A DNA stretch of 64,000 nt from Antarctobacter albus (lineage in GTDB: Bacteria > Pseudomonadota > Alphaproteobacteria > Rhodobacterales > Rhodobacteraceae), in the NCBI RefSeq assembly GCF_900101505.1, contig NZ_FMZI01000002.1, positions 372,001 to 436,000 of the forward strand, given 5' to 3'. Below the pieces are notes generated by a model. That model made no database searches. It saw nothing but the letters and a program-made list of their open reading frames with translations, and was not told the DNA's origin. The position numbers and the translations under genes were made by a program. How positions within the stretch are numbered: the stretch's first letter is position 1; every line of letters begins with the position of its first letter. Below, piece after piece: positions 1-8,707 of this stretch.

Positions 1-1704
1 CTTTTCCTGGCCGCGGTCGCTGGACTGGGCTGGATCGTCTGGACAACCAGCTACGCCGAGGCCCTGCGCCAGGTCGAGGCACAGGGCCGGTCTGACCTGA
101 GACTGGCCGCCGACCGGCTGGTGACCGGGTTGCAACGCTACCGGTCACTTGCGGTGTCGCTCGCCGATCATCCTGCGCTGACCGCGCTGCATGCAGATGG
201 GGACCGGGCCGCGGCAGAGGCGGTTTTGTTGCGCAACCTGGACCAGACCGGCGCGCTCAATGCCTTTTACGCCGACCGCAATGGGCGCGTTCTGGCCTCT
301 GCCCAGGGCGAAGTGCCTGTCGATCTGGCGGCGCAGCCCTGGTTCTTGCGGGCGGTGAACGGCGCGCTGGGGGCAGACCGGGGCATCAGCGCAGCCGCCG
401 CACGGCGGGCCTATTTCCACGGTGTCCCGAGTTTTGGTCCGGACGGCAAGGTGCGGGGTGTGCTGGTCCTCGTGGCCGACATCGAGGCGCTGGAATGGGA
501 GTGGAGCGGTTCGCGCCCCTCGGTCTTCTTTACCGACGCGTTGAACCAGGTCTTCGTCACCAACCGGTCCGAACTGCTGTTCTGGCAGCGCACCGACCGG
601 GCGATGATCGGTCCCGGGGGCGAGGTCGTCGATGTCCATGCGCGTATGGTCGGCGAACACGAGGTTTGGCACCAACTTCTCAGCCCCTATGTCCCGCGTG
701 CGGCCCTGCACCTTGTCCAGCCGCTGCCTGTGATCGGCCTGACCGGCGAGGCACTGGTGGACGTCGGACCAGCGCGGCGGCTGGCCTGGTTGCAGACCGC
801 CGTGGTGGCGGTGCTCTGCCTCTTCTTCGGCTCGCTGCTGTTCCTGGCAACAGAGCGGCGGCGCGCGCTCAGCATCGCCAATGCACGGCTGGAAGGCCGG
901 GTCAGGGACCGGACGCAGGACCTGGAACAGGCGAACATGGCGCTGCGGCGCGAGGTATCGGAACGAGAAGAGGCTGAGGCCGCGCTGCGCCGGGCACAGG
1001 CGGAACTGGTGGAGGCAGGCAAGTTGAGCGCCCTGGGCCAGATGTCGGCAGGCATCAGCCACGAGCTGAACCAGCCGCTGATGGCGATCGGGCAATTCGC
1101 CGAAAACGGCGCCGCCTTCCTGGACAAGGGCAAGCCGGAGAAGGCGCGGGCCAACCTCGACCGGATCGCCGGGCTGGCGGCGCGGGCGGCACGGATCATC
1201 AAGAACCTGCGCGCCTTTGCCCGCAACGAGGCAGAGCCGATGGGCAAGGTCGACGTGGTGGCGGTGCTGTCCTCGGCGGTGGAGATGACAGAGGCGCGGT
1301 TGAAATCCGACGGCGTGACGCTGCATTGGAACCCGGCATCCTGGCCCGCGCCGATCTGGGTCATGGGCGGCGAGGTGCGCCTGGGTCAGGTCTTCGTCAA
1401 CCTCATCAACAATGCGGCCGATGCCATGTCGGGGCAGGAGGTCAAGGTGATCGAGATCACGCTGGTGCTGGGCGACAGGTTGGTGGTGCGGGTGCAGGAC
1501 AGCGGGCCGGGCATCGCCGATCCGGACAAGGTGTTCGAGCCGTTCTATTCGACCAAGCAAGTGGGCGACGGCATGGGGCTGGGCCTGTCTATTTCCTACG
1601 GTCTGGTGCAGAGTTTCGGCGGCCGCATCCGCGGCGCCAACACGGAAGCCGGGGCGCTGTTCACGGTCGAGCTGGATTACTGGCGGGCGGAGATGGCCGC
1701 GTGA
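1..1704 (+). CDS. dctB: C4-dicarboxylate sensor histidine kinase DctB (5' end outside window)
   Basis: The reading frame is open from base 1, so the true start lies upstream; the first codons encode the end of a hydrophobic segment (LFLAAVAGLGWIVW). A periplasmic cache-like sensor region follows. A second membrane segment lies near bases 780-850, then a coiled coil (RVRDRTQDLEQANMALRREV), a HisKA domain with the phospho-acceptor motif SHELNQPL near base 1060, and a HATPase domain with NNAAD (N box), DSGPGIADP (G1) and GMGLGLSIS (G2). This is the DctB layout: dicarboxylate sensing in the periplasm and phosphorylation of DctD. The next gene encodes its partner regulator 49 bp downstream. Identification is strong; the dicarboxylate ligand is inferred from the adjacent dct genes. 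Confidence 0.93.
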   Translation, partial: LFLAAVAGLGWIVWTTSYAEALRQVEAQGRSDLRLAADRLVTGLQRYRSLAVSLADHPALTALHADGDRAAAEAVLLRNLDQTGALNAFYADRNGRVLASAQGEVPVDLAAQPWFLRAVNGALGADRGISAAAARRAYFHGVPSFGPDGKVRGVLVLVADIEALEWEWSGSRPSVFFTDALNQVFVTNRSELLFWQRTDRAMIGPGGEVVDVHARMVGEHEVWHQLLSPYVPRAALHLVQPLPVIGLTGEALVDVGPARRLAWLQTAVVAVLCLFFGSLLFLATERRRALSIANARLEGRVRDRTQDLEQANMALRREVSEREEAEAALRRAQAELVEAGKLSALGQMSAGISHELNQPLMAIGQFAENGAAFLDKGKPEKARANLDRIAGLAARAARIIKNLRAFARNEAEPMGKVDVVAVLSSAVEMTEARLKSDGVTLHWNPASWPAPIWVMGGEVRLGQVFVNLINNAADAMSGQEVKVIEITLVLGDRLVVRVQDSGPGIADPDKVFEPFYSTKQVGDGMGLGLSISYGLVQSFGGRIRGANTEAGALFTVELDYWRAEMAA

Positions 1705-1753
1705 GGACGATGGACGACGCTTGTCCCGCCCACCGTCCCTTGGGAGGCCGGAC

Positions 1754-2983
1754 ATGATGGTCAGCCGCGTGCTGCTGGTCGATGACGACGCCTCGGTTCG
1801 CGAGGCGCTGGGGCAGTCCCTGGAACTGGCGGATTTCGACACGCTGACCGCCGGGTCTTTTGTCGAGGCCAAGGACCGGATCCGTCCAGATTTCGACGGG
1901 GTGATCGTCTCGGACATCCGGATGCCGGGGCGGGACGGCTTTCACCTGCTGGACTATGCGCACCAGCAGGACCCGGAACTGCCGGTCATCCTGCTGACTG
2001 GCGAGGGCGACATTCCGATGGCGGTGCGGGCCATGTCGCAGGGGGCCTTCGACTTTCTGGAAAAACCCTGCAGCCCGGCGGATTTCACGGCCGTTGTGCG
2101 CCGGGCCCTGAAGACGCGCGGCCTGGTGCTGGAAAACCGGCGGCTGAAGGCCCAACTGGAAACCGGCGATCCGGCTGCGCGGCTGATTTTCGGCATTTCA
2201 CCTGCGGCGGAACGCTTGCGCGCCCGCGTGCGCATGGCCGCGCGCGCCGGGACAGAGGCCCTTGTGACAGGTGCGCCCGGCACCGGCATTTCCAAGGTTG
2301 CCGAGGTCATTCACCTGGCCTCGCCCCGTGCCAAGGCACCGTTCCAGAAACGCGCCGCATCGGGGCTGGACCGGGCCGAACTGCAGGCCCTCTGGCAAAG
2401 TTGCGCCGGTGGGTCGCTGTTCCTCGACGGGATCGGCGGGCTCAGCCAGGATACGCAACTGGCCCTGATCGACCTCATGGAACAGGGCGACACGGTCCTG
2501 ATCGGGGGCAGCACGCAGGACTTGTCAGTAGCGGCGGAAAAGGGCGAGATGTCCAGTGACCTCTACTACCGGCTCGAGGTCTGCCAGGTCCGTATTCCTT
2601 CGTTGTCGGAACGCCCCGAGGACATCCCGGTGTTGTTCCGTCACTATGTCGCCCAGGCCGCCGAACAGGCCGGCCTTGCGCCGCCGGAGATTACCGAGGA
2701 CCTGATCTCCAGCCTGATGGCGCAGGACTGGCCGGGCAACGCCCGCTCACTGATGAGCACGGCCATGCGCTTTGTGCTGGGATTAGGCGACGTTGCCGCG
2801 CCGGAGGGCAGCCTGGGGCTGGCCGAGCGCATGGCTCAGGTCGAGCGATCCCTCCTGATCGAGGCGCTGCGCAAGAACGAGGGGCAGGCGCGGCTGGCCG
2901 CCGAGGCATTGAAGCTGCCGCGCAAGACCTTTTACGACAAGCTGGCGAAATACGGGCTGAAACCCGAGACCTATCGCGCCTGA
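1754..2983 (+). CDS. dctD: DctD-type response regulator with degenerate AAA+ domain
   Basis: The start is ATG at 1754, with GGGAGG 6 bp upstream. The 409-residue protein has a receiver domain (acidic D10-D12, phospho-acceptor D54 in SDIRMPG, K104), an NtrC-like central domain (about 145-345) and a Fis-type HTH (about 375-400). The central domain is eroded. The P-loop reads GAPGTGIS, with Ile179 where the nucleotide-binding Lys should be. The GAFTGA sigma-54 contact loop and the residues around it are missing. Walker B reads LFLDG instead of LFLDE. It is therefore unlikely to hydrolyse ATP or activate sigma-54 polymerase, and probably works as a DNA-binding regulator with the usual housekeeping polymerase. 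Its position directly after dctB and before dctPQM implies control of dicarboxylate uptake. Confidence 0.9.
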   Translation: MMVSRVLLVDDDASVREALGQSLELADFDTLTAGSFVEAKDRIRPDFDGVIVSDIRMPGRDGFHLLDYAHQQDPELPVILLTGEGDIPMAVRAMSQGAFDFLEKPCSPADFTAVVRRALKTRGLVLENRRLKAQLETGDPAARLIFGISPAAERLRARVRMAARAGTEALVTGAPGTGISKVAEVIHLASPRAKAPFQKRAASGLDRAELQALWQSCAGGSLFLDGIGGLSQDTQLALIDLMEQGDTVLIGGSTQDLSVAAEKGEMSSDLYYRLEVCQVRIPSLSERPEDIPVLFRHYVAQAAEQAGLAPPEITEDLISSLMAQDWPGNARSLMSTAMRFVLGLGDVAAPEGSLGLAERMAQVERSLLIEALRKNEGQARLAAEALKLPRKTFYDKLAKYGLKPETYRA

Positions 2984-3030
2984 TGGCGAGTCGCGCCGAA
3001 GGGCAGGGGGATTCGCAATCTGCCCGGCAA

Positions 3031-3082
3031 CTGTGCGGATTTCCGCACAGCGAGCGGAAACAGCTGTGCGGAGAATCGCACG
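3031..3082. promoter_or_regulatory. Two palindromic operator-like sites upstream of dctP
   Basis: Site 1 (3031-3050) is a perfect inverted repeat, CTGTGCGGA-TT-TCCGCACAG. Site 2 (3065-3082) is a weaker copy, TGTGCG-N6-CGCACG. Their centres are 33 bp apart, about three helical turns, so bound proteins would lie on the same DNA face. They sit in the 293-bp gap between dctD and dctP. The most likely ligand is DctD, whose Fis-type HTH binds dyad sites in this family; this is inference. A TATGAT hexamer at 3131 could be the -10 element, but no clear -35 is visible. Confidence 0.6.
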
Positions 3083-3276
3083 ACTCGCGGCGCCAAGACA
3101 CCGGTCGCGCGAGGAATTCCATCGTAACGATATGATTTTGTTTCAGAAAAGTGGCGCGAAAGAGTTTCCGGTCACGCGCTCTTGATCCGATTCGGAACAG
3201 GCGGCTTTCTATGCGGCATCCGGCGCCTCGAGGAGGGGCGCCGCGAAACTTGCAAAACGTATCTGGGAGGATACCC

Positions 3277-4281
3277 ATGAAAAAGTTTCTGATGACCGCC
3301 GCGGCGGCAGCCCTTGTCGTGACCGGTGCCACCGGCGCCCAGGCCGCCTGCGACGAGGGTGAGCTTGTCATCAAGTTCAGCCATGTCACCAACACCGACC
3401 GTCACCCCAAGGGCATCGCCGCCACCCTGCTGGCCGAGCGCGTGAACGCCGAGATGGACGGCAAGGCCTGCATGGAGGTCTTCCCGAACTCGACCCTCTA
3501 CAACGATGACCAGGTGCTGGAGGCGATGCTGCAGGGCGACGTCCAGCTGGCCGCGCCCTCGCTGTCGAAATTCGAGCAGTTCACCAAGCAGTTCCGCATC
3601 TTCGACCTGCCGTTCATGTTCAAGAACATCGAGGCCGTCGACGGGTTCCAGAACTCCGACACCGGTCAGAAGATGAAGGAATCGATGACCCGTCGCGGTC
3701 TGCTGGGCCTGGCCTTCTGGCACAACGGTATGAAACAGATGTCGGCCAACAAACCGCTGGTTGATCCGGGTGATGCCGAGGGGCTGAAGTTCCGCGTGCA
3801 GAACTCCGAAGTGCTCAAGGCGCAGATGGCGGCCCTGGGCGGCAGCCCGCAGCCGATGGCCTTTTCCGAGGTCTACGGTGCGCTGCAGACCGGCGTCGTC
3901 GACGGACAGGAAAACACCTGGTCCAACATCTACGGCCAGAAGTTCTTCGAGGTGCAGGACGGCATCACCGAGACCAACCACGGTGTGATCGACTACCTGG
4001 TCGTGACCAACGTGGACTGGTGGGAAGGCCTGGACGCGGACGTGCGTGACCAGCTGGCGACCATCATCGCCGAGGTGACCGAGACCCGCAACGCTGAGAG
4101 CTTCAAGGTTAACCAGGAAGCCAAGCAGGCCATCATCGACGCGGGCGGCACCGTGCGCGAACTGACGCCTGAGCAGCGCGCGGCCTGGGTCGACACCATG
4201 AAGCCGGTCTGGGACGAGTTCGTGAAGGACGTGGGCCAGGACAACATCGACGCAGCACAGGCCATCAACAACGGCATGTAA
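3277..4281 (+). CDS. dctP: TRAP transporter solute-binding protein DctP
   Basis: The start is ATG at 3277, behind a GGGAGG ribosome-binding site at 3265. The 334-residue precursor has a typical Sec signal peptide (positively charged MKK, hydrophobic core, cleavage after AQA near residue 23). It is a DctP-family periplasmic binding protein: R173 in GLKFRVQNSEVL is the conserved carboxylate-binding arginine, and the region QTGVVDGQENTWSNI is characteristic of the family. It captures C4-dicarboxylates (malate, succinate, fumarate) and delivers them to DctQM. It lies downstream of dctBD and two palindromes, and upstream of a strong stem-loop that separates it from dctQM. Confidence 0.95.
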   Translation: MKKFLMTAAAAALVVTGATGAQAACDEGELVIKFSHVTNTDRHPKGIAATLLAERVNAEMDGKACMEVFPNSTLYNDDQVLEAMLQGDVQLAAPSLSKFEQFTKQFRIFDLPFMFKNIEAVDGFQNSDTGQKMKESMTRRGLLGLAFWHNGMKQMSANKPLVDPGDAEGLKFRVQNSEVLKAQMAALGGSPQPMAFSEVYGALQTGVVDGQENTWSNIYGQKFFEVQDGITETNHGVIDYLVVTNVDWWEGLDADVRDQLATIIAEVTETRNAESFKVNQEAKQAIIDAGGTVRELTPEQRAAWVDTMKPVWDEFVKDVGQDNIDAAQAINNGM

Positions 4282-4300
4282 TGGCCTGAGCGCCGAATGC

Positions 4301-4335
4301 CCGGCCCCCGTGATAGTATGGGGGCCGGTTTTTTT
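4301..4335 (+). terminator. Intercistronic stem-loop with T-run between dctP and dctQ
   Basis: Perfect 9-bp arms CCGGCCCCC (4301-4309) and GGGGGCCGG (4320-4328) flank a 10-nt loop and are followed by seven T residues. The structure has all features of an intrinsic terminator. Placed between the binding-protein gene and the membrane subunits, it probably gives partial termination so that DctP is made in excess of DctQM. Confidence 0.85.
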
Positions 4336-4365
4336 GTACCCGAAACCGGGGCAAGGAGGGGGACC

Positions 4366-5100
4366 ATGTCATCTCATAATCCGCCGAACGGGATGTTCGG
4401 ACGTTTCATCGACGAACTGGAAGAGACGGTGATCGCGCTCATCCTTGGCGCGATGACGATCATCACGTTCATCAACGTCGTGCTGCGCTACGGCGTGAAC
4501 AGCAGCTTCGGTCGCTGGCTCGAGGACCTGCTGGGCGTCGACCTGCCCGGTGGCCTGATCTGGGGGCTGGAGGCGACCTCGTTCCTCTTTGCATGGCTGG
4601 TGCTGTTCGGGGTCAGCTACGCGGTCAAGAAGACCGCCAACCTGGGCGTGGACGCGGTGCTGAACGTGGTTTCCGCCCCGACACGCAAGGTCATGACCCT
4701 GATCGCGGCGGCGGTCTGCATCGGCTATGCCTTCCTGCTGCTCAAGGGCGCCTGGGACTACTGGGCCAACTTTGCCAACCTGCCGCAGACCACGGGCCGC
4801 TGGTTCCCCACCGGGTTCGAGGAGATGGGCCGTACCTCTTACCGCTCCTGGTACGAGGTGATCGACATCCCGATGCCCGAGTGGCTGCGCTTTATCGAAC
4901 CCTGGATCAACGAGGGCGAAGCCTATGAAAAGATCCCGCGGTTCATCCCCTACGTCATCCTGCCCTTCGGCGCGCTGCTGCTGTTTTTCCGGTTCATCCA
5001 GGCCACCGTCCGCATCTGGCGCGGCGAAGCCGAGAGCCTGATCGTCAGCCACGAAGCCGAAGACGCGGTCGAAGACGTCGCGCACATGAACAAGGACTGA
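4366..5100 (+). CDS. dctQ: TRAP transporter small membrane subunit DctQ
   Basis: The start is ATG at 4366, preceded by AGGAGGGGG. The 244-residue protein has four hydrophobic segments and the conserved RYGVNSSFGRWLEDL region after the first membrane helix, as in DctQ subunits. It is somewhat longer than the usual DctQ because of a hydrophilic insert between helices 3 and 4 (WANFANLPQTTGRWFP through EAYEKIPRF). DctQ pairs with DctM in the inner membrane. The dctM start lies 4 bp beyond its stop, so the two are translationally linked. Confidence 0.92.
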   Translation: MSSHNPPNGMFGRFIDELEETVIALILGAMTIITFINVVLRYGVNSSFGRWLEDLLGVDLPGGLIWGLEATSFLFAWLVLFGVSYAVKKTANLGVDAVLNVVSAPTRKVMTLIAAAVCIGYAFLLLKGAWDYWANFANLPQTTGRWFPTGFEEMGRTSYRSWYEVIDIPMPEWLRFIEPWINEGEAYEKIPRFIPYVILPFGALLLFFRFIQATVRIWRGEAESLIVSHEAEDAVEDVAHMNKD

Positions 5101-5104
5101 TCCG

Positions 5105-6538
5105 ATGGATGTTGTCATTCTCTTTGGCATGGTGATCGGCCTGATGCTGATCGGTGTGCCGATTGCCGTCTCGCTCGGGTTTTCCTCGATCGTCTTCCTG
5201 CTGGTGCTCAGCGACACCTCGCTGGCCTCGATCGCGCAGAGCTTTTTCCAGGCGATGGCCGGGCACTACACGCTCCTGGCGATCCCCTTCTTCATCCTGG
5301 CGTCCAGCTTCATGTCGACAGGCGGCGTGGCGCAGCGGATCATCCGCTTTTCCATCGCCTGCGTCGGGCACCTGCCGGGCGGTCTTGCCATCGCCGGCGT
5401 CTTTGCCTGCATGCTCTTCGCGGCGCTTTCCGGGTCCTCTCCGGCAACGGTGGTCGCCATTGGGTCCATCGTGATCGCCGGGATGCGGCAGGTGGGGTAT
5501 TCCAAGGATTTCGCCGCCGGTGTCATCGCCAATGCGGGCACCCTGGGCATCCTGATCCCGCCGTCGATCGTCATGGTCGTCTATGCGTCGGCCACCGATG
5601 TTTCCGTGGGCCGCATGTTCCTGGCAGGGGTCATCCCCGGCTTGATGGCGGGCACCATGCTGATGGCCACCATCCTGATCATCGCCATCATGCGCGACCT
5701 GCCCAAGGGCGAATGGAAAGGCTGGGGCGAAGTGGCCGAGGCCGGGGGCGATGCGCTCTGGGGGCTCTTGCTGATCGTGATCATCCTGGGCGGCATCTAT
5801 GGCGGCATCTTCACACCGACAGAGGCAGCGGCGGTCGCGGCGGTCTATGCCTTCATCATCGCCACCTTCGTCTATCGCGACATGGGGCCGCTTGCGAACA
5901 AGGAAGGTGGGCCGAACACGCCGCTGATCCGCAAGCCCATCGCCCTGGTCACCGCCTTCTTCCACAAGGACACAAAGGACACGCTGTTCGAGGCGGGCAA
6001 GCTGACGGTCACGCTGATGTTCATCATCGCCAACGCGCTGATCCTGAAACACGTCCTGACCGACGAACAGATCCCGCAGCAGATCGCCTCGGCCATGCTG
6101 GATGCAGGCTTTGGCCCGATCATGTTCCTGGTGATCGTCAACGTGATCCTGCTGATCGGCGGTCAGTTCATGGAGCCTTCGGGCCTCCTGGTGATCGTCG
6201 CGCCGCTGGTCTTCCCGATTGCGCTGCAACTGGGGATCGACCCGATCCACCTGGGCATCATCATGGTGGTGAACATGGAAATCGGGATGATCACGCCTCC
6301 CGTCGGTCTGAACCTCTTCGTGACCTCCGGCGTGGCGGGCATGCCGATGATGCGGGTCGTCAAGGCGGCGCTGCCCTTCCTGGCCGTGCTCTTCGTCTTC
6401 CTGATCATGGTGACCTATATCCCGATCATCTCGACGGTCTTGCCGGACAACGTGATGGGGCCGCAGATCAACTGCGCGGGTGCACCACCCACAAACCAGC
6501 TCGAGGCCGCCTTCTGCGAGGCCCGCACAGCGGAATAA
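5105..6538 (+). CDS. dctM: TRAP transporter large membrane subunit DctM
   Basis: The start is ATG at 5105, four bases after the dctQ stop. The 477-residue polytopic protein matches the DctM family (12 or more hydrophobic segments; signatures ALSGSSPATVVAIGSI, LGILIPPSIVMVVYA, GMITPPVGLNLFV). It is the sodium-coupled transport channel that takes the substrate from DctP. It carries a cytoplasmic or loop insert around residues 255-300 and a hydrophilic tail containing two cysteines (INCAGAPPTNQLEAAFC). A terminator follows at once. Confidence 0.95.
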   Translation: MDVVILFGMVIGLMLIGVPIAVSLGFSSIVFLLVLSDTSLASIAQSFFQAMAGHYTLLAIPFFILASSFMSTGGVAQRIIRFSIACVGHLPGGLAIAGVFACMLFAALSGSSPATVVAIGSIVIAGMRQVGYSKDFAAGVIANAGTLGILIPPSIVMVVYASATDVSVGRMFLAGVIPGLMAGTMLMATILIIAIMRDLPKGEWKGWGEVAEAGGDALWGLLLIVIILGGIYGGIFTPTEAAAVAAVYAFIIATFVYRDMGPLANKEGGPNTPLIRKPIALVTAFFHKDTKDTLFEAGKLTVTLMFIIANALILKHVLTDEQIPQQIASAMLDAGFGPIMFLVIVNVILLIGGQFMEPSGLLVIVAPLVFPIALQLGIDPIHLGIIMVVNMEIGMITPPVGLNLFVTSGVAGMPMMRVVKAALPFLAVLFVFLIMVTYIPIISTVLPDNVMGPQINCAGAPPTNQLEAAFCEARTAE

Positions 6539-6540
6539 GC

Positions 6541-6568
6541 AAAAGGGCCGGGAAACCGGCCCTTTTTT
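6541..6568 (+). terminator. Terminator of the dctPQM operon
   Basis: GGGCCGG and CCGGCCC arms with a GAAA tetraloop are followed by six T residues, starting just after the dctM stop. The upstream A-run pairs with the T-run, so the structure can also act for tpiA arriving from the opposite strand. Confidence 0.85.
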
Positions 6569-6594
6569 CTTGTCTCGGGGATGGCTGGCGCGTC

Positions 6595-7347
6595 CTATGC
6601 CTCCATCGGGGCGGCGTTCAGCGCCTCGATGATGGGCAGGAAATCCGCAGCCTTGAGGCTGGCCCCGCCGACAAGCGCGCCGTCGACATTAGGGACGGCA
6701 AAGATCTCGGCGGCATTGCCGGGTTTGACGGAACCACCGTAGAGCAGGCGGGTCGACCGTCCCACCCCGGCGCCAAAGCGGCGCTCCAGACGGGCGCGGA
6801 TGAAACCGTGGACCTCGCCGATCTGTTCCATCGTCGGCACCTTGCCGGTGCCGATGGCCCAGACAGGTTCATAGGCCACCACCAGCCGGTGCGCGGTGGC
6901 GCCGTCGGGGATCGAGGCGGCCAACTGCCCGCCGATGATGTCCAGCGTGTTGTTGGCCTCGCGCTGGTCCAGTGTCTCGCCGACGCAGACCACGGCGGTC
7001 AGGTTCGCGTCCCAGGCGGCGCGGGTCTTTTCCCGGATCAACTGGTCATCCTCACCATGATCGGCGCGGCGCTCGGAATGGCCGAGGATGACATAGCTTG
7101 CGCCCGCATCCGCCAGCATCGGCGCCGAGAGATCGCCGGTATGGGCACCCGAGGCCGCAGGGTGGCAATCCTGGCCGCCGATGGCGATGCCCTTTGCGGT
7201 CTGGGCCGCCGCCGCGATCAGGGTCGCGGGCGGGCAGACCAGGATTTCGGCCGCGCCCTCGGCGGCGGCACCCATCGCCGCCAGTTCGTCCAGCGCGGCG
7301 CGCGTTCCGTTCATCTTCCAGTTGCCCGCGGCCAGTTTGCGTCGCAT
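6595..7347 (-). CDS. tpiA: Triosephosphate isomerase
   Basis: This 250-residue TIM barrel interconverts dihydroxyacetone phosphate and glyceraldehyde 3-phosphate. All catalytic residues are visible: K11 in GNWKMNG, H90 in LGHSERR, E160 in [12 protein letters not shown] and the phosphate-binding LLYGGSVKP near the C-terminus. The start ATG at 7347 is preceded by AAGGAGAGG on the minus strand. It is convergent with dctM and divergent from the oxygenase gene at 7455. Confidence 0.96.
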   Translation of the reverse strand: MRRKLAAGNWKMNGTRAALDELAAMGAAAEGAAEILVCPPATLIAAAAQTAKGIAIGGQDCHPAASGAHTGDLSAPMLADAGASYVILGHSERRADHGEDDQLIREKTRAAWDANLTAVVCVGETLDQREANNTLDIIGGQLAASIPDGATAHRLVVAYEPVWAIGTGKVPTMEQIGEVHGFIRARLERRFGAGVGRSTRLLYGGSVKPGNAAEIFAVPNVDGALVGGASLKAADFLPIIEALNAAPMEA

Positions 7348-7454
7348 ATGCCTCTCCTTTTTGCGGGGCCAAGTGTCACCGGGCGCGGCGCGACGTCAAG
7401 CCCGCTTGCGGCGCGCGCGACCTCGTGACAAAGGGCGACCAAAGGGAGAGGCGG

Positions 7455-8348
7455 ATGATCCCCAGACTGGATGCGGCAAAGATCGCGGCGCGGGACGCCG
7501 AAACACTGGCGGCGCTGAAGATCGGGGCCGAGGAAAGCGGCTTTCTGACCGTCTTCAACACCGGCATTTCCCCGGCGCGGATGCGGTTTGTACTCGCGGC
7601 CTACCGGGCCTTTTTCGACCTGCCGGAGGCCGAGAAACGCGCGGTGGACATGGCGGCGACCGGGTCGAACCGCGGCTGGGGCGCCTCGCAGAGCGAGCAA
7701 GTCGACCCCGAGGCCAACCCGGATTACAAGCAGGTCTTCGACTGTGGTTTCGAGGCGCCGGACACCGGCCTGTCGGTCTATGCGGCGAACCTCTGGCCCG
7801 AGCGCCCGGACGGGTTCCGCCAGGTGATCGAAGCCTATTACCGCGATGCAATGGCGGTTGCGATGGACCTGTTGCGGGGGATCGCCGAGGCGATTGGCGA
7901 AGACCGGGGCTTTTTCGACGACAAGTTCGCCCGGCCGATGGCCTTGCTTCGGGGCAACTACTATCCGCCGCGCCCGGGGTGGGCCGGCGAAAAGGACTTC
8001 GGCATCGGGGCGCATACGGATTACGGTTGTCTGACCCTGCTGGGGACGGACGGGGTGCCCGGGCTGGAGGTGCTGACACCGGAAGACGACTGGCTGCCGG
8101 TGCGGGCCGATCCGGGGGAGTTCATCATCAATTTCGGAGAGATGCTGGAAATCTGGACCGGCGGGCGGGTCAAGGCGACGCTGCACCGGGTGCGGGGATC
8201 GGCGGAGGAGCGGATCTCGGTGCCGCTGTTCTTCAACCCTGACTGGGAGACCAACGTGGCGCCGATCGGGTCCGGGGAGGCGGTTTCGGCTGGCGCGCAC
8301 CTGGAACGGCGGTTCAGCGAAACATACCTGCACCTGAAGACGGGGTGA
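7455..8348 (+). CDS. 2-oxoglutarate/Fe(II)-dependent oxygenase, isopenicillin N synthase-like
   Basis: The start is ATG at 7455, with GGGAGAGG upstream. The 297-residue protein has an N-terminal DIOX_N-like part and a C-terminal 2OG-Fe(II) oxygenase domain. The metal triad is H187-x-D189 (GAHTDYG) and H244 (ATLHRV), and the 2-oxoglutarate-binding pair is R253-x-S255 (RISVPLFF). Members oxidise a small substrate using 2-oxoglutarate and O2; bacterial homologues of this subgroup are mostly uncharacterised. It stands alone between tpiA and the convergent TfoX-like gene, so neighbours give no hint of substrate. Confidence 0.85.
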   Translation: MIPRLDAAKIAARDAETLAALKIGAEESGFLTVFNTGISPARMRFVLAAYRAFFDLPEAEKRAVDMAATGSNRGWGASQSEQVDPEANPDYKQVFDCGFEAPDTGLSVYAANLWPERPDGFRQVIEAYYRDAMAVAMDLLRGIAEAIGEDRGFFDDKFARPMALLRGNYYPPRPGWAGEKDFGIGAHTDYGCLTLLGTDGVPGLEVLTPEDDWLPVRADPGEFIINFGEMLEIWTGGRVKATLHRVRGSAEERISVPLFFNPDWETNVAPIGSGEAVSAGAHLERRFSETYLHLKTG

Positions 8349-8383
8349 GACGGGGCGCCGGTACGGGCCTGGGAACTTGGGCG

Positions 8384-8707
8384 TCAGAGGTGGTTCAGCG
8401 CCTCACGGGCCAGGGCGACGGCCTCTTCCGGATCGTCCAGAGCGGCGCCGGGCAGGCTCCAGTAGGGCATGGCCGCGCTTTGTCCCGTCTTGCGGGTATA
8501 GGTCCAGCGCGTGCAGCCCATGTCCTCAAGCCGATCGACGAAGCCGCCCGCGCCTTTGAGAAAGATACCACCCTCGGGGTGCAGGATCGCAAAGATCGTG
8601 CCCTGATGGTACAGGCACAGCCCGCCCATCATGCGCCGGGTGGTGATGTCTCCGAGGCCGGAAAAGAGATCGCGGGCAAAGGCGATCTCTTCGGCCGAGA
8701 TGCTCAC
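8384..8707 (-). CDS. TfoX/Sxy N-terminal-domain protein
   Basis: The 107-residue protein matches the TfoX N-terminal domain fold (FSGLGDITTRRMMGGLCLYHQGTIFAIL through MPYWSLP). It lacks the C-terminal domain of full-length competence regulators, which is common in Alphaproteobacteria, where the short form has no proven role. It starts with GTG, and this codon overlaps the stop of the upstream IscA-type gene by 4 bp (GTGA), so the two are co-transcribed. Confidence 0.82.
   Translation of the reverse strand: MSISAEEIAFARDLFSGLGDITTRRMMGGLCLYHQGTIFAILHPEGGIFLKGAGGFVDRLEDMGCTRWTYTRKTGQSAAMPYWSLPGAALDDPEEAVALAREALNHL

Noticed and set aside
145-1917. Long open frame antisense to dctB/dctD
   Set aside because: GC-rich genes keep antisense frames open by codon bias; the encoded sequence is Arg/His/Pro-rich with no domain, while the plus strand has clear kinase motifs.
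3151-3170. Possible sigma-54 promoter (TGGCGCG...) upstream of dctP
   Set aside because: The -12 GC element is missing at the required spacing, and the regulator has lost its sigma-54 contact loop.
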